Shown here piece by piece: positions 16,122 through 23,769 of a stretch of 28,217 nucleotides of DNA. The translations under genes were made by a program, and so were the position numbers. Under the pieces are notes generated by a model. That model was not told the DNA's origin. It did not search any database and saw nothing but the letters and a program-made list of their open reading frames with translations. The stretch comes from CAZTVN01 sp964617145 (GTDB lineage: Bacteria; Patescibacteriota; Gracilibacteria; UBA1369; JACRIC01), in the NCBI GenBank assembly GCA_964617145.1, contig CAZTVN010000006.1, positions 1 through 28,217 on the forward strand, written 5' to 3'. Positions within the stretch are counted from its first letter, which is position 1. Each line of letters starts with the position of its first letter.

Positions 16122-17999
16122 CTACTTTTCGACAAGAATAGGAATAATAAGAGGGGTTTTTTCTATTTTTTTGTGAATAAATTTATCAAGACGACTTCGA
16201 ATATAACCTTTAACTTCCCCGCGTTTTACAGATTTATCTTTTGAAACAATATCCATATAAGCTTTTTGAGCTTCGCGAATAACAGCGTCAATAACTTCTT
16301 GAGATTCTTTAAGGTAAATAAAGCCCCTTGAGATAATTTGTGGCGGATGTATAAGTTGTTTTGAGCGAGAGTTAATCTGAAAAAGCAAAACAAGCACACC
16401 ATTTCGAGCCATAATTTGTCTTTCTAAAAGAACTTGTGAGCTCGTATTACCAACTTCAGGTCCTTCTACCATAACATAATTCGTATCAACTCTTTCTTTG
16501 AGAAGTTTTACCTCTGTTTGATCGATTTCAAGAATACTTCCATTATTCGCAACAATAACATTTTTTTCTTGATAGCCAATGCTTTCGGCAAGTTTCCCAT
16601 GAGCTGTTCGCATATAAAGCTCTCCATGAATAGGAACAACATATCGAGGCTTAACCAAATTAATCATAAGTTTTAAATCTTCTTGATTGCCATGTCCGGT
16701 TGTGTGAACGTCCATAGACTGATTGGATATGGCCTGTACTCCCATTTGACAGAGATTATTAACAACCGTGGTAATAGCTCGCTCATTCCCAATAATTGGC
16801 GAAGAGGAAAAAATAACCGTATCACCTTTTTTAAGCTTGATGTGAGTATGATCATTCATAGCCATTCGGGCAAGTGCCGAAAGAGATTCGCCTTGGCTTC
16901 CTGTCGTAATAATAAGCGCTTTATCATCTTCAATCACGCGCTTCGATGCGTCTCGTATATTCATTAAAGTACCCGAAGGAGCCTTGATATAACCTAGTTG
17001 TCGGGCAATACTCACATTATCAACAATACTTCTTCCACTTAAATACACCTTCCTTCCGTGGTTGACCGCAGCATCAATAATTTGTTGAATTCTGCCAATA
17101 GATGAGGAAAAAGTAGCAATGATAATTCTTCCAGCGATATTGCGAACGATCCCTTCAAGTGTCTCCCCTACTTGTCTTTCTGACATGGTATACCCAGGTT
17201 TTGTAGCATTGGTGCTGTCAGAAAAAAGAGCGAGAACCTTTTCGCTTGCCAAAGAAGCAATTTTAGCAAAATCAGCGGGCTTGCCATCAGCAGGGGTAAA
17301 ATCAAACTTAAAGTCTCCTGTGTGTACTAAAATTCCAACAGGAGATCGAATAATAACACCAGCGGAATCAGGAAAGCTATGATTAACGCGAAAAAGTTCA
17401 AATTGAAATGCTCCTAATCGAATCATTTCACCGAAGCCAATTTCATGGAGCCTCGCATTTTCTTCAATTTTAAATTCTTCAAGCTTTTTCCGTATAAGCC
17501 CAAGAGTAAGCTTGGTGCTATAGAAAATAGGCTCTCCAAGTTTTTTGTAAAGATACGGGATGCCTCCAATATGATCGAGATGACCATGGGTAATGACAAC
17601 AGCGCGGAGTTTATCAAGCTTGCCCATTAAATAACTCGTATCAGGAATAACATAGTCAATTCCCAGCATATCCTCTTCAGGAAATTGAAACCCCATATCA
17701 ACAATAATAATGTCAGAGGCTTCGGTTTTTCCGGGGTGAATATATTCAATCACCATCATGTTTTTTCCAACCTCATCAAGTCCTCCAAGCGGGATAACGC
17801 GAAGTCTTCCAGCTCCTGAGGCAGGACGGGTCTCAGGACGGGTTGTTTTAGGCATTAAGAAATGGTGCTTCTTAATAGGAGCGTGTGTTGGCTTAGATGG
17901 TGGCTGCTGCGGTTTCTGCTGCGGGCGTTGCTGCTGGACTCTTGCCTTGTCTCCAAGCAAAGTTTTATTAATCCATGCCGTTAATTTGTCTTCTTCCAT
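16122..17999 (-). CDS. rnj: Ribonuclease J with Gln/Pro-rich N-terminal extension
   Basis: RNase J is a metallo-beta-lactamase/beta-CASP nuclease with endo- and 5'-3' exonuclease activity in mRNA decay and rRNA maturation. The catalytic domain starts near residue 65 (RLRVIPLGGLDEVGKN). Zinc motif HGHLDH is at 138-143, with later motifs HTGDFKFD, FSDSTNA and FSSSPIIGNE, then DVHTTGHGNQEDL and VPIHGELYMR. The length of 625 aa exceeds the usual 550-600 because residues 1-60 form a low-complexity Gln/Pro/Lys-rich tail (QQQRPQQKPQQPP), a likely disordered RNA- or protein-contact arm. The ATG at 17999 has no clear SD. The promoter maps about 185 bp upstream, leaving a long leader. Confidence 0.95.
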   Translation of the reverse strand: MEEDKLTAWINKTLLGDKARVQQQRPQQKPQQPPSKPTHAPIKKHHFLMPKTTRPETRPASGAGRLRVIPLGGLDEVGKNMMVIEYIHPGKTEASDIIIVDMGFQFPEEDMLGIDYVIPDTSYLMGKLDKLRAVVITHGHLDHIGGIPYLYKKLGEPIFYSTKLTLGLIRKKLEEFKIEENARLHEIGFGEMIRLGAFQFELFRVNHSFPDSAGVIIRSPVGILVHTGDFKFDFTPADGKPADFAKIASLASEKVLALFSDSTNATKPGYTMSERQVGETLEGIVRNIAGRIIIATFSSSIGRIQQIIDAAVNHGRKVYLSGRSIVDNVSIARQLGYIKAPSGTLMNIRDASKRVIEDDKALIITTGSQGESLSALARMAMNDHTHIKLKKGDTVIFSSSPIIGNERAITTVVNNLCQMGVQAISNQSMDVHTTGHGNQEDLKLMINLVKPRYVVPIHGELYMRTAHGKLAESIGYQEKNVIVANNGSILEIDQTEVKLLKERVDTNYVMVEGPEVGNTSSQVLLERQIMARNGVLVLLFQINSRSKQLIHPPQIISRGFIYLKESQEVIDAVIREAQKAYMDIVSKDKSVKRGEVKGYIRSRLDKFIHKKIEKTPLIIPILVEK

Positions 18000-18178
18000 A
18001 GAAAATGGGTTATAATATTAAAATCTCATTTGGCCCCTTTTTTCAAAGGACATAAGCCGCATGAGTCGATTCTTGAGGCCTGCGCCTAAAAATCACCTTT
18101 CTGATTGGAAAGGAAAGAAATGAAAGCCTATTTTGAAGGAAAAAATAAACTCAGAATTTCTCGCCTTTCTCTTCATAC
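18000..18178 (-). promoter_or_regulatory. Long 5' leader of RNase J gene
   Basis: About 180 nt of transcribed but non-coding RNA lie between the promoter and the ATG. The leader contains short hairpins, for example CCTTTC-N6-GAAAGG (18100-18117) and CCTTT-GAA-AAAGG around 18040. No known riboswitch is recognised. Leaders of RNase genes are sometimes cut by their own product, so feedback control is a possible role. Confidence 0.4.
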
Positions 18179-18184
18179 ACCTCT

Positions 18185-18213
18185 ATTATAGCAAAAAAGA
18201 AAGAAAAAATCGA
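18185..18213 (-). promoter_or_regulatory. Promoter upstream of RNase J
   Basis: A perfect TATAAT (18185-18190, minus strand) with an extended TTTTGC before it lies 17 bp from a weak -35 TCGATT (18208-18213). The distance to the RNase J start is about 185 bp. The fold-back element begins 12 bp upstream of the -35. Confidence 0.55.
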
Positions 18214-18225
18214 GAGTAATGTATA

Positions 18226-18442
18226 TAAGGTCTCCCAAATTTATTGAAAGAAAAGAGGCAGCGTTTATTTTGAGAGCGCCTTGCGATATTTTGGGAACCT
18301 TATCCTTTGAACGAGTACCTGATTTGTACGGATTAATTCGTAAAATCAGGATGAGCGAAAAACGATAAGGTCAAAATGTTAGCTTGAAGCGACCAAAATA
18401 AACGCTGCCTCTTTCTGTTATGTATAAATTTGCGAGACCTTA
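18226..18442. repeat. 217-bp imperfect palindrome (fold-back or MITE-like element)
   Basis: The whole segment folds on one dyad near 18334. Matching arms are: TAAGGTCTC at 18226-18234 with GAGACCTTA at 18434-18442, extended by AAATTTAT/ATAAATTT; a perfect 20-bp pair at 18253-18272 with 18394-18413; ACCTTATC at 18297-18304 with GATAAGGT at 18364-18371; and CCTGATTT at 18318-18325 with AAATCAGG at 18343-18350. The ends are bounded by TA dinucleotides, compatible with a TA target duplication as made by IS630/Tc1-type transposases. No transposase gene lies in the window. It sits between the flippase stop and the RNase J promoter. Confidence 0.75.
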
Positions 18443-18468
18443 GCAACGTTATGTTTTTCAACACCTCC

Positions 18469-19959
18469 CTAAGGATTTTTTGCAAAAAGCTCTCTTACCA
18501 TCGAAACGCTAATGGCTCGAGTGGCAAATAGCATCACAAGATAAACAAGTCCTCCAAGAGGAATAAGAACAATAACAAGAAAATTTTGTATAAGATCAAA
18601 GACAGGATCTCTCAAGAGGAAAATAAATGCCCCCATAACTAAAGCTGAGAAAAATGAGCGCATCGATCTTTCTAAAGATATGCGATAATCAATATATTTG
18701 TGAACCCAAGCAGCTGTCATGATAAGAATAAGAAGTTCGGTGAGAATGCTGGTAAAAGCAGCACCACGAAAGCCAAAATAAGGAATCACGGCAATATTGG
18801 AAAAAATATTAAAAAGAACTCCAGCACCGTTAATTTTTAAAAGATCAGTTTGGCGATTTAAGGCAACGAGCGTAAATCCAAACATGCTATTAAGATAAGA
18901 AAAAAAGAGGGCAAAAATAAGAATTTTAAAACCAATATCCGAGCCATAAAAGCCATCATCCAATCGACTTAAGAATTCAGGACTCGATATCACAAAAACA
19001 ATATTATAAGCCAAAATATACCCGCCAATAACAATGGGAAGTCCGCAGATAAAAAGAAAATCGAAAGAATATTGAAGAACTTCCTTCACTTTTTCAGATT
19101 TTTGTTGTAAATGACGGGTGAGTACCGGAAGAACAGAATTCATAAAATAAACAGGAATAATCGTGAGAATTTCAAGAATTTTCATAGGAACACCATAAAT
19201 TCCCACTTCAGTGGTATTTTTCATAATGGAAAGAAGAATAGAATCCACCTGAAAATAAACAAGGCTCAAAATAAGAGCGATGCCATAAGGAAGAGCTTTA
19301 AAAATAACATCTTTCCAAAATGATAAATCGAGGCGATAAGCAATAGTGGCGAGCTTTCGAGTATAGTAATAAGTAACAGCAAGCATCAAAGCACTGCTTA
19401 AAATACCAGCAATCATAAGATGTATAAAACCTGTTTGAGGGTCATTTTTAAATCCATACAAAACAACCCATGCCATATATCCAAAAGAAAGTATTCGACC
19501 AGCAACAAGGCCAAGAATATTATATTGCATCTTAAGATGCACCTGAAGAACGCTGGAAATCGTGCCGGTAAGGATAGAAAGAAGAGTGGAAACAGAAGCT
19601 ATCGCGACGCCAACGGGGATGAGCGTGTCTTGATATTTTGGAATAAGATAGGCGGAAACAACCGCAACGATCATTGAGGAGACAGCAAGAATAGTCCGAA
19701 GACTTAAAATGTTGCCAAGAATAAAAGAGGTTTTTTCTTCATCTTTCGCCATCTCGCGAACAGCTATGGTAAAAAGTCCAAGATCCGCGGCAATGCCAAA
19801 AAAGGCAAGGTAAGAGTACACCGTAACATATTCACCATAACCGCTCGTGCCAAGATAATTGGTAATGAGCTTAACAATGAGTATACTAAGAAGGGCAGTT
19901 AAAGCCCTGCCAAAAATCTGAGAAACGGTATTACTGAGGATTTTTCTGGCGGTACTCAT
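18469..19959 (-). CDS. Wzx-like polysaccharide flippase (MATE/MOP superfamily)
   Basis: A 496-aa inner-membrane protein with about 12-14 transmembrane helices that would move undecaprenyl-linked oligosaccharide across the membrane. The N-terminal signature NTVSQIFGRALTALLS followed by TNYLGTSGYGEYVTVYSY and ADLGLFTIAVREMA is that of the polysaccharide biosynthesis/oligosaccharide flippase family. The length is typical. It could supply the substrate for the O-antigen-ligase-like protein at 6130-8121. The ATG at 19957-19959 has no SD but a clear promoter 22 bp upstream. It is divergent from prfB. The TAG stop is directly followed by a GGGAGGTGTTG motif and the fold-back element. Confidence 0.88.
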   Translation of the reverse strand: MSTARKILSNTVSQIFGRALTALLSILIVKLITNYLGTSGYGEYVTVYSYLAFFGIAADLGLFTIAVREMAKDEEKTSFILGNILSLRTILAVSSMIVAVVSAYLIPKYQDTLIPVGVAIASVSTLLSILTGTISSVLQVHLKMQYNILGLVAGRILSFGYMAWVVLYGFKNDPQTGFIHLMIAGILSSALMLAVTYYYTRKLATIAYRLDLSFWKDVIFKALPYGIALILSLVYFQVDSILLSIMKNTTEVGIYGVPMKILEILTIIPVYFMNSVLPVLTRHLQQKSEKVKEVLQYSFDFLFICGLPIVIGGYILAYNIVFVISSPEFLSRLDDGFYGSDIGFKILIFALFFSYLNSMFGFTLVALNRQTDLLKINGAGVLFNIFSNIAVIPYFGFRGAAFTSILTELLILIMTAAWVHKYIDYRISLERSMRSFFSALVMGAFIFLLRDPVFDLIQNFLVIVLIPLGGLVYLVMLFATRAISVSMVRELFAKNP

Positions 19960-19980
19960 TGAAAGGATGCTCAGTAAAAA

Positions 19981-20010
19981 ATTATAATGTCGCTAGGAAG
20001 CATCTGAAAA
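19981..20010 (-). promoter_or_regulatory. Promoter of the flippase gene
   Basis: On the minus strand TTTTCA (20005-20010) and a perfect TATAAT (19981-19986) are 18 bp apart, 22 bp before the ATG. The -35 lies in the repeated motif TATGTTTTTCA. No equally good promoter is seen for the divergent prfB. Confidence 0.55.
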
Positions 20011-20049
20011 ACATAGCTTCGTAACAGAATCTTACCATATTTATACACT

Positions 20050-21156
20050 ATGATCGAAGAACTCAAAAAAAAGCTCGAAACATTTTTGCAGGAGATTAAA
20101 AAAGCCAAAACGTTTTTTAATGAGCAGTCAGTCAAAAATCGGATTCAGGAGCTCGAATACTTGACCTCTCAACCAGATTTTTGGGCTAATCCCGAAGAAG
20201 CAAAAAATATTGGAAGAGAACTTGCGGAAAAAAAAGAAGATTTGGAAATGTGGCAAAGCCTCGAGCGTGACACTCTAGACGCTTTGACACTTATAGAGCT
20301 TATACATCCTGGAAAAGACATAAACGAAGAAAAGGACATGACGCAAAACGTAGAAGATATTGAAAAACGTTTCAATAAAGCTAATATAAAACTTTTTTTA
20401 AACGGCAAATACGATACTTCAAATGCCATTATTTCATTTCATGCAGGAACCGGAGGGCTCGATGCCCAAGATTGGGCGTTTAAGCTGATGAAAATGTATT
20501 TGAAATACGCGGAAAATCACCGTTTTAAAAGCACGATTTTGACAGAGAGTCGAGGAGAGGAGGCTGGCATAAAAAGCGCGACCATCCTCATAGAAGGCCC
20601 ATACGCTTACGGTTACTTGAAATATGAGCATGGGATTCACAGATTGGTGCGACTTTCACCCTTCAACGCAGGAAATACAAGAGAAACTTCCTTTGCCCTT
20701 GTGGAAGTGGTGCCGGAAATCGAAGAACAAGAGGATACGGAAATCACAAAAGAAGATCTTCGCATAGACACCTTCCGTTCATCAGGTCCTGGAGGGCAAA
20801 ATGTGAATAAAACCGATACAGCGGTTCGAATAACGCACCTTCCTACTGGCCTTGTGGTAGCCTGTCAAAGTGAGCGTTCACAGCACCAAAACAAAGAGCG
20901 GGCAATGAAGGTTTTGAAGGGAAAGCTCGTTCAAATGAAGCAGGAAATGGAGGTCGAGACTTTGGAAGAATTAAAAGGGAAACACAAAGAAATGAGTTGG
21001 GGCAATCAGATACGATCCTACGTTTTACATCCCTATACGATGGTAAAAGATCATCGAACAGGCTGTGAAACAAGTCAGGTGGAAAAAGTTCTTGAAGGCG
21101 AAATAGACGAGTTTATCGAAGCAAGCTTAGTGCAAAGCCAGAAAGAGAAAAAGTAA
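20050..21156 (+). CDS. prfB: Peptide chain release factor 2 (no programmed frameshift)
   Basis: RF2 reads UGA and UAA stop codons and triggers peptide release. The GGQ catalytic loop is at 248-250 (SSGPGGQNVNKTDTAVR), and the codon-recognition tripeptide region is SPF at 203-205 (RLSPFNAGNTRETSF), which marks RF2 rather than RF1. The 368-aa length is full. The N-terminal region (SVKNRIQELEYLTSQPDFW) continues in one frame from the ATG at 20050, so the autoregulatory +1 frameshift found in many bacteria is absent. Presence of RF2 argues against UGA recoding, unlike Gracilibacteria and Absconditabacteria. No SD precedes the ATG. def follows 83 bp downstream on the same strand. Confidence 0.97.
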   Translation: MIEELKKKLETFLQEIKKAKTFFNEQSVKNRIQELEYLTSQPDFWANPEEAKNIGRELAEKKEDLEMWQSLERDTLDALTLIELIHPGKDINEEKDMTQNVEDIEKRFNKANIKLFLNGKYDTSNAIISFHAGTGGLDAQDWAFKLMKMYLKYAENHRFKSTILTESRGEEAGIKSATILIEGPYAYGYLKYEHGIHRLVRLSPFNAGNTRETSFALVEVVPEIEEQEDTEITKEDLRIDTFRSSGPGGQNVNKTDTAVRITHLPTGLVVACQSERSQHQNKERAMKVLKGKLVQMKQEMEVETLEELKGKHKEMSWGNQIRSYVLHPYTMVKDHRTGCETSQVEKVLEGEIDEFIEASLVQSQKEKK

Positions 21157-21239
21157 AACACGGCACATTTAAAAAACTGCAATATTAACGAAAATCAGCG
21201 CAACGCAATACAACCCACATCATTCTTTCTACGCCCATT

Positions 21240-21719
21240 ATGGCCATTCTTTCAATACAAAAAGGCAAAGACAATCCCATCTTGCGAGCAAAGACGGAAC
21301 CCTTAAAGCATATCGACTCAAAGGTAAAAAAACTCATAAAAGACATGATTGAGACCATGCACAAGGCCAAAGGCATTGGACTTGCGGCTCCACAGGTTGG
21401 GCAAAGCGCGAGAGTGGCGATTATCTATTTGAACGCAAAAACAAAAAATGAACTCGTGATACCAATGATAAATCCCCTTATCACATTTTTTTCGCAAGAA
21501 AAAGAAATAGCCGAGGAAGGGTGCTTAAGTCTTCCTGAAATATATATCAATGTAGAGCGTTCAAAGAAAGTTCGGGTTGAATTTCTCAATATAAAAAATC
21601 AAAAAATGGCTCTCGAACTCAAAGATTTAAGCGCCCGCATTGTTCAACACGAAGTAGATCATTTAAACGGCGTTTTGATTACGGACTATAAGCACGCGCC
21701 TCTCGCGATGTCACATTAA
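21240..21719 (+). CDS. def: Peptide deformylase
   Basis: This metalloprotease removes the formyl group from nascent N-terminal methionine at the ribosome exit. All three signature motifs are present: GIGLAAPQVG (45-54), EGCLSLP (93-99, metal ligand Cys95) and QHEVDH (136-141, metal ligands His137 and His141, catalytic Glu138). The length of 159 aa is normal though at the short end. The ATG at 21240 places the family's N-terminal MAILSIQ correctly. It lies 83 bp after prfB with no evident terminator between, so the two translation genes may share a transcript. No fmt gene is adjacent. Confidence 0.96.
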   Translation: MAILSIQKGKDNPILRAKTEPLKHIDSKVKKLIKDMIETMHKAKGIGLAAPQVGQSARVAIIYLNAKTKNELVIPMINPLITFFSQEKEIAEEGCLSLPEIYINVERSKKVRVEFLNIKNQKMALELKDLSARIVQHEVDHLNGVLITDYKHAPLAMSH

Positions 21720-21730
21720 TCAAAAACATA

Positions 21731-21759
21731 TTTACAACTTCTAAAAAACAAGGTAAAAT
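21731..21759 (+). promoter_or_regulatory. Promoter of the DUF4143 ATPase gene
   Basis: TTTACA (21731-21736), a 17-bp spacer and TAAAAT (21754-21759) give five of six matches in each box. The start codon at 21793 lies about 27 bp downstream of the likely transcription start. Confidence 0.65.
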
Positions 21760-21792
21760 AGAATTATTATTTAATATTTGGATAAGGCCGCT

Positions 21793-22950
21793 ATGATCAA
21801 AAGATCAATCTATCTTCCTAAAAATAAAAGTTTTTTTCTTTTTGGTCCACGTCAAACAGGGAAAAGCACTCTTCTGCACAGTATTTTTTCAGAAGAAACC
21901 AGCTATTGGTATGATTTTCTTAAGTCGGAAACTTTTACTCGTCTTGCCGCTTATCCTCATCTCTTTCGAGAAGAGGTTTTGGCTCGAGGCAAAAAAATTA
22001 CTCACATAATTGTAGACGAAGTACAGCGAATACCAGAAATTTTAAATGAAGTTCACTGGCTTATAGAGCGCCCGAATGCTCCTTATTTTGTTCTTACTGG
22101 ATCAAGTGCTCGCAAGTTGAAGCGATCAAGGGCAAATCTTCTCGCTGGCAGAGCATTGAACTATCAACTTTTTCCGCTTACCTCGTCAGAGCTGGGAGAG
22201 AAGTTTTCTTTCCAGAAGGCGCTCCAACTTGGAACCCTTCCAAGCGTATATCTTGAAGAAGCTCAGGAAGAAGCTATTGATCGTCTTAGAGCCTATGTGA
22301 GCACTTATTTACAAGAAGAAATCGAAGCAGAAGCAAATTTAAGAAATCTCGGTTCTTTTATCCGCTTTTTATCTCTCGCTGCCGATGAAAATGGTCAGCA
22401 AATTCATTATTCAAGACTTGCGCAAATTACGGGCGTTTCTTATCAGAGCGTTAAAGCCTATTTTGAAATACTCGAGGATACTCTTATTGGCCAGTGTATA
22501 TACCCTTATGCAAAAACAGTTCGTAAACGTATTTCAAAACACCCAAAGTTTTATTTTTTTGATACAGGAGTCGTAAGGGCGCTGACGCAGAAACTGACTG
22601 TCCCATTAAATCCTCATACTTTTGAATTCGGAAAAGCGTTTGAGCATTTTTTCGTTTTGGAAATCATGAGAGAGGCACATTATCAAAAAAAAGATTACAC
22701 ATTTTCCTTCTATAGAACAAATTCAGGGGCTGAAGTTGATCTCATTATTGAGACGCCTTTTGGTAAAACATTCGCTCTTGAGATCAAAGCTGCAGAAAAC
22801 ATTACTTCTTCTCATTTGACAGGCCTTAAGTCGTTTTTAGAGATTTGTCCTGATGCTAAACTTTATTGCGCGTGTCTTGAGCCTCACAGAAGAACCATCG
22901 GCAATGTCACTGTTTTGCCTTGGCAAGAAGCCTTGGAAGAAATTATGTAA
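21793..22950 (+). CDS. AAA_14/DUF4143 P-loop ATPase
   Basis: A 385-aa member of the widespread AAA_14 plus DUF4143 family. Walker A FGPRQTGKST is at 17-26 and the Walker B-like IIVDEVQR near 74-81; a sensor-like VLTGSSARK follows. The C-terminal half holds DUF4143, with the PD-(D/E)XK-like pattern SGAEVDLII, then ALEIKAAE, typical of nuclease-fold domains. These ATPases are common in bacterial accessory regions and archaea; their substrate is unknown. The ATG at 21793 is preceded by ATAAGG and preferred over a TTG at 21778. It stands alone with its own promoter. Codon use looks less A-rich than the def gene before it, which may indicate acquisition. Confidence 0.9.
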   Translation: MIKRSIYLPKNKSFFLFGPRQTGKSTLLHSIFSEETSYWYDFLKSETFTRLAAYPHLFREEVLARGKKITHIIVDEVQRIPEILNEVHWLIERPNAPYFVLTGSSARKLKRSRANLLAGRALNYQLFPLTSSELGEKFSFQKALQLGTLPSVYLEEAQEEAIDRLRAYVSTYLQEEIEAEANLRNLGSFIRFLSLAADENGQQIHYSRLAQITGVSYQSVKAYFEILEDTLIGQCIYPYAKTVRKRISKHPKFYFFDTGVVRALTQKLTVPLNPHTFEFGKAFEHFFVLEIMREAHYQKKDYTFSFYRTNSGAEVDLIIETPFGKTFALEIKAAENITSSHLTGLKSFLEICPDAKLYCACLEPHRRTIGNVTVLPWQEALEEIM

Positions 22951-22958
22951 TGTTTTTA

Positions 22959-22987
22959 TTTACCTTGCTGCATAGATTTGTTATAAT
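22959..22987 (+). promoter_or_regulatory. Promoter of the HTH-ATPase/STAS operon
   Basis: TTTACC (22959-22964), a 17-bp spacer and a perfect TATAAT (22982-22987). The spacer contains the first copy of the direct repeat described in the next entry. Confidence 0.65.
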
Positions 22988-23009
22988 TTATATAGTTTTG
23001 CATAGATTT
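22969..23009 (+). promoter_or_regulatory. Paired direct-repeat operator candidate
   Basis: TGCATAGATTT occurs at 22969-22979, within the -35/-10 spacer, and again at 22999-23009, just after the likely transcription start. The copies are identical over 11 bp and exactly 30 bp apart, close to three helical turns, so bound proteins would lie on the same DNA face. No further copy is seen in the window. The adjacent HTH protein is the obvious candidate ligand. Confidence 0.6.
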
Positions 23010-23020
23010 AATCGTTATTT

Positions 23021-23758
23021 ATGATGTTCCCTGGGAAAAAACTATTCTCTGTCGGCGAAGTATCCTCCCTATTAGGAGTATCAATTGACACCCTTAGGCG
23101 ATGGGATAAAAACGGAAAACTTCCTGCTTTCAGGCCACATCCTAAAAGTCATCGCTATTATCGAAGTGAGGATATTGAATCATTTGTACCTCAAAACCTT
23201 GTGTTTCAATCAAAAAACTGGGCTACCGCCGCTGAACCATCAAAGCCCAATGCCGCATGGTATTATGAAACACGAGATTTTTTTCAGGCACGCCTTTCTC
23301 GTATGCAGGCAGAGCTTGTCAAACTCCCAAATTTTTTAAATCTCTCTTATCTGTGTGTTGCGATTGCTGGTGAAATTGGAAATAACTCTTTTGACCACAA
23401 CTTGGGAAATTGGCCTGATATAGGAGGGATTTTCTTTGGATATGACCTCAAAAAACGCCATATTGTGCTTGCTGACCGCGGACAGGGGATTTTGAAAACG
23501 CTTAAGCGTGTTAGGCCTCAAATCAAAGATGATCAGGAAGCGCTCAGAGTAGCCTTTACGGAAATTCTCTCAGGAAGAGCGCCTGAAGCCAGGGGGAATG
23601 GCCTTAAATTCGTTAAAAATATCGTTGCAAGCAATCCTTTGAAACTGAAATTTCAGTCAGGGAACGCGGAACTTGAATGTGATAGGCATCATTCCGATCT
23701 ATGCATCGAAAAGAAGGATGAAAGAATACATGGCTGCTTAGCTATTATAGATTTTTAA
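23021..23758 (+). CDS. MerR-like HTH fused to a GHKL (HATPase) domain
   Basis: A 245-aa putative DNA-binding switch protein. Residues 8-56 form a MerR/HTH_17-type winged helix (FSVGEVSSLLGVSIDTLRRW, then SHRYYRSEDIESFV), as in IS607-resolvase-type and MerR N-termini. Residues about 85-235 form a GHKL ATP-binding fold with an N box (E118-I-G-N-N-S-F-D-H126), G1 box (D152-R-G-Q-G156) and G2-like box (G192-N-G-L195). No phospho-accepting histidine or sensor domain is present. It precedes a STAS-like gene by 11 bp, recalling anti-sigma kinase/antagonist pairs (SpoIIAB/SpoIIAA), but here the kinase-like domain is joined to a DNA-binding domain. Start is ATG 23021 or 23024. The role is inferred; kinase activity is not proven. 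Confidence 0.82.
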   Translation: MMFPGKKLFSVGEVSSLLGVSIDTLRRWDKNGKLPAFRPHPKSHRYYRSEDIESFVPQNLVFQSKNWATAAEPSKPNAAWYYETRDFFQARLSRMQAELVKLPNFLNLSYLCVAIAGEIGNNSFDHNLGNWPDIGGIFFGYDLKKRHIVLADRGQGILKTLKRVRPQIKDDQEALRVAFTEILSGRAPEARGNGLKFVKNIVASNPLKLKFQSGNAELECDRHHSDLCIEKKDERIHGCLAIIDF

Positions 23759-23769
23759 CACTCAAAACT

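Noticed and set aside
18331..18460. Minus-strand frame from a TTG after GGAGGTG behind the flippase stop (about 42 codons)
   Set aside because: It reads through one arm of the fold-back palindrome and has no protein-like character, though the SD-like motif is real.
20050..20200. Search for the RF2 programmed frameshift
   Set aside because: The N-terminal RF2 sequence is continuous in one frame with no in-frame TGA.
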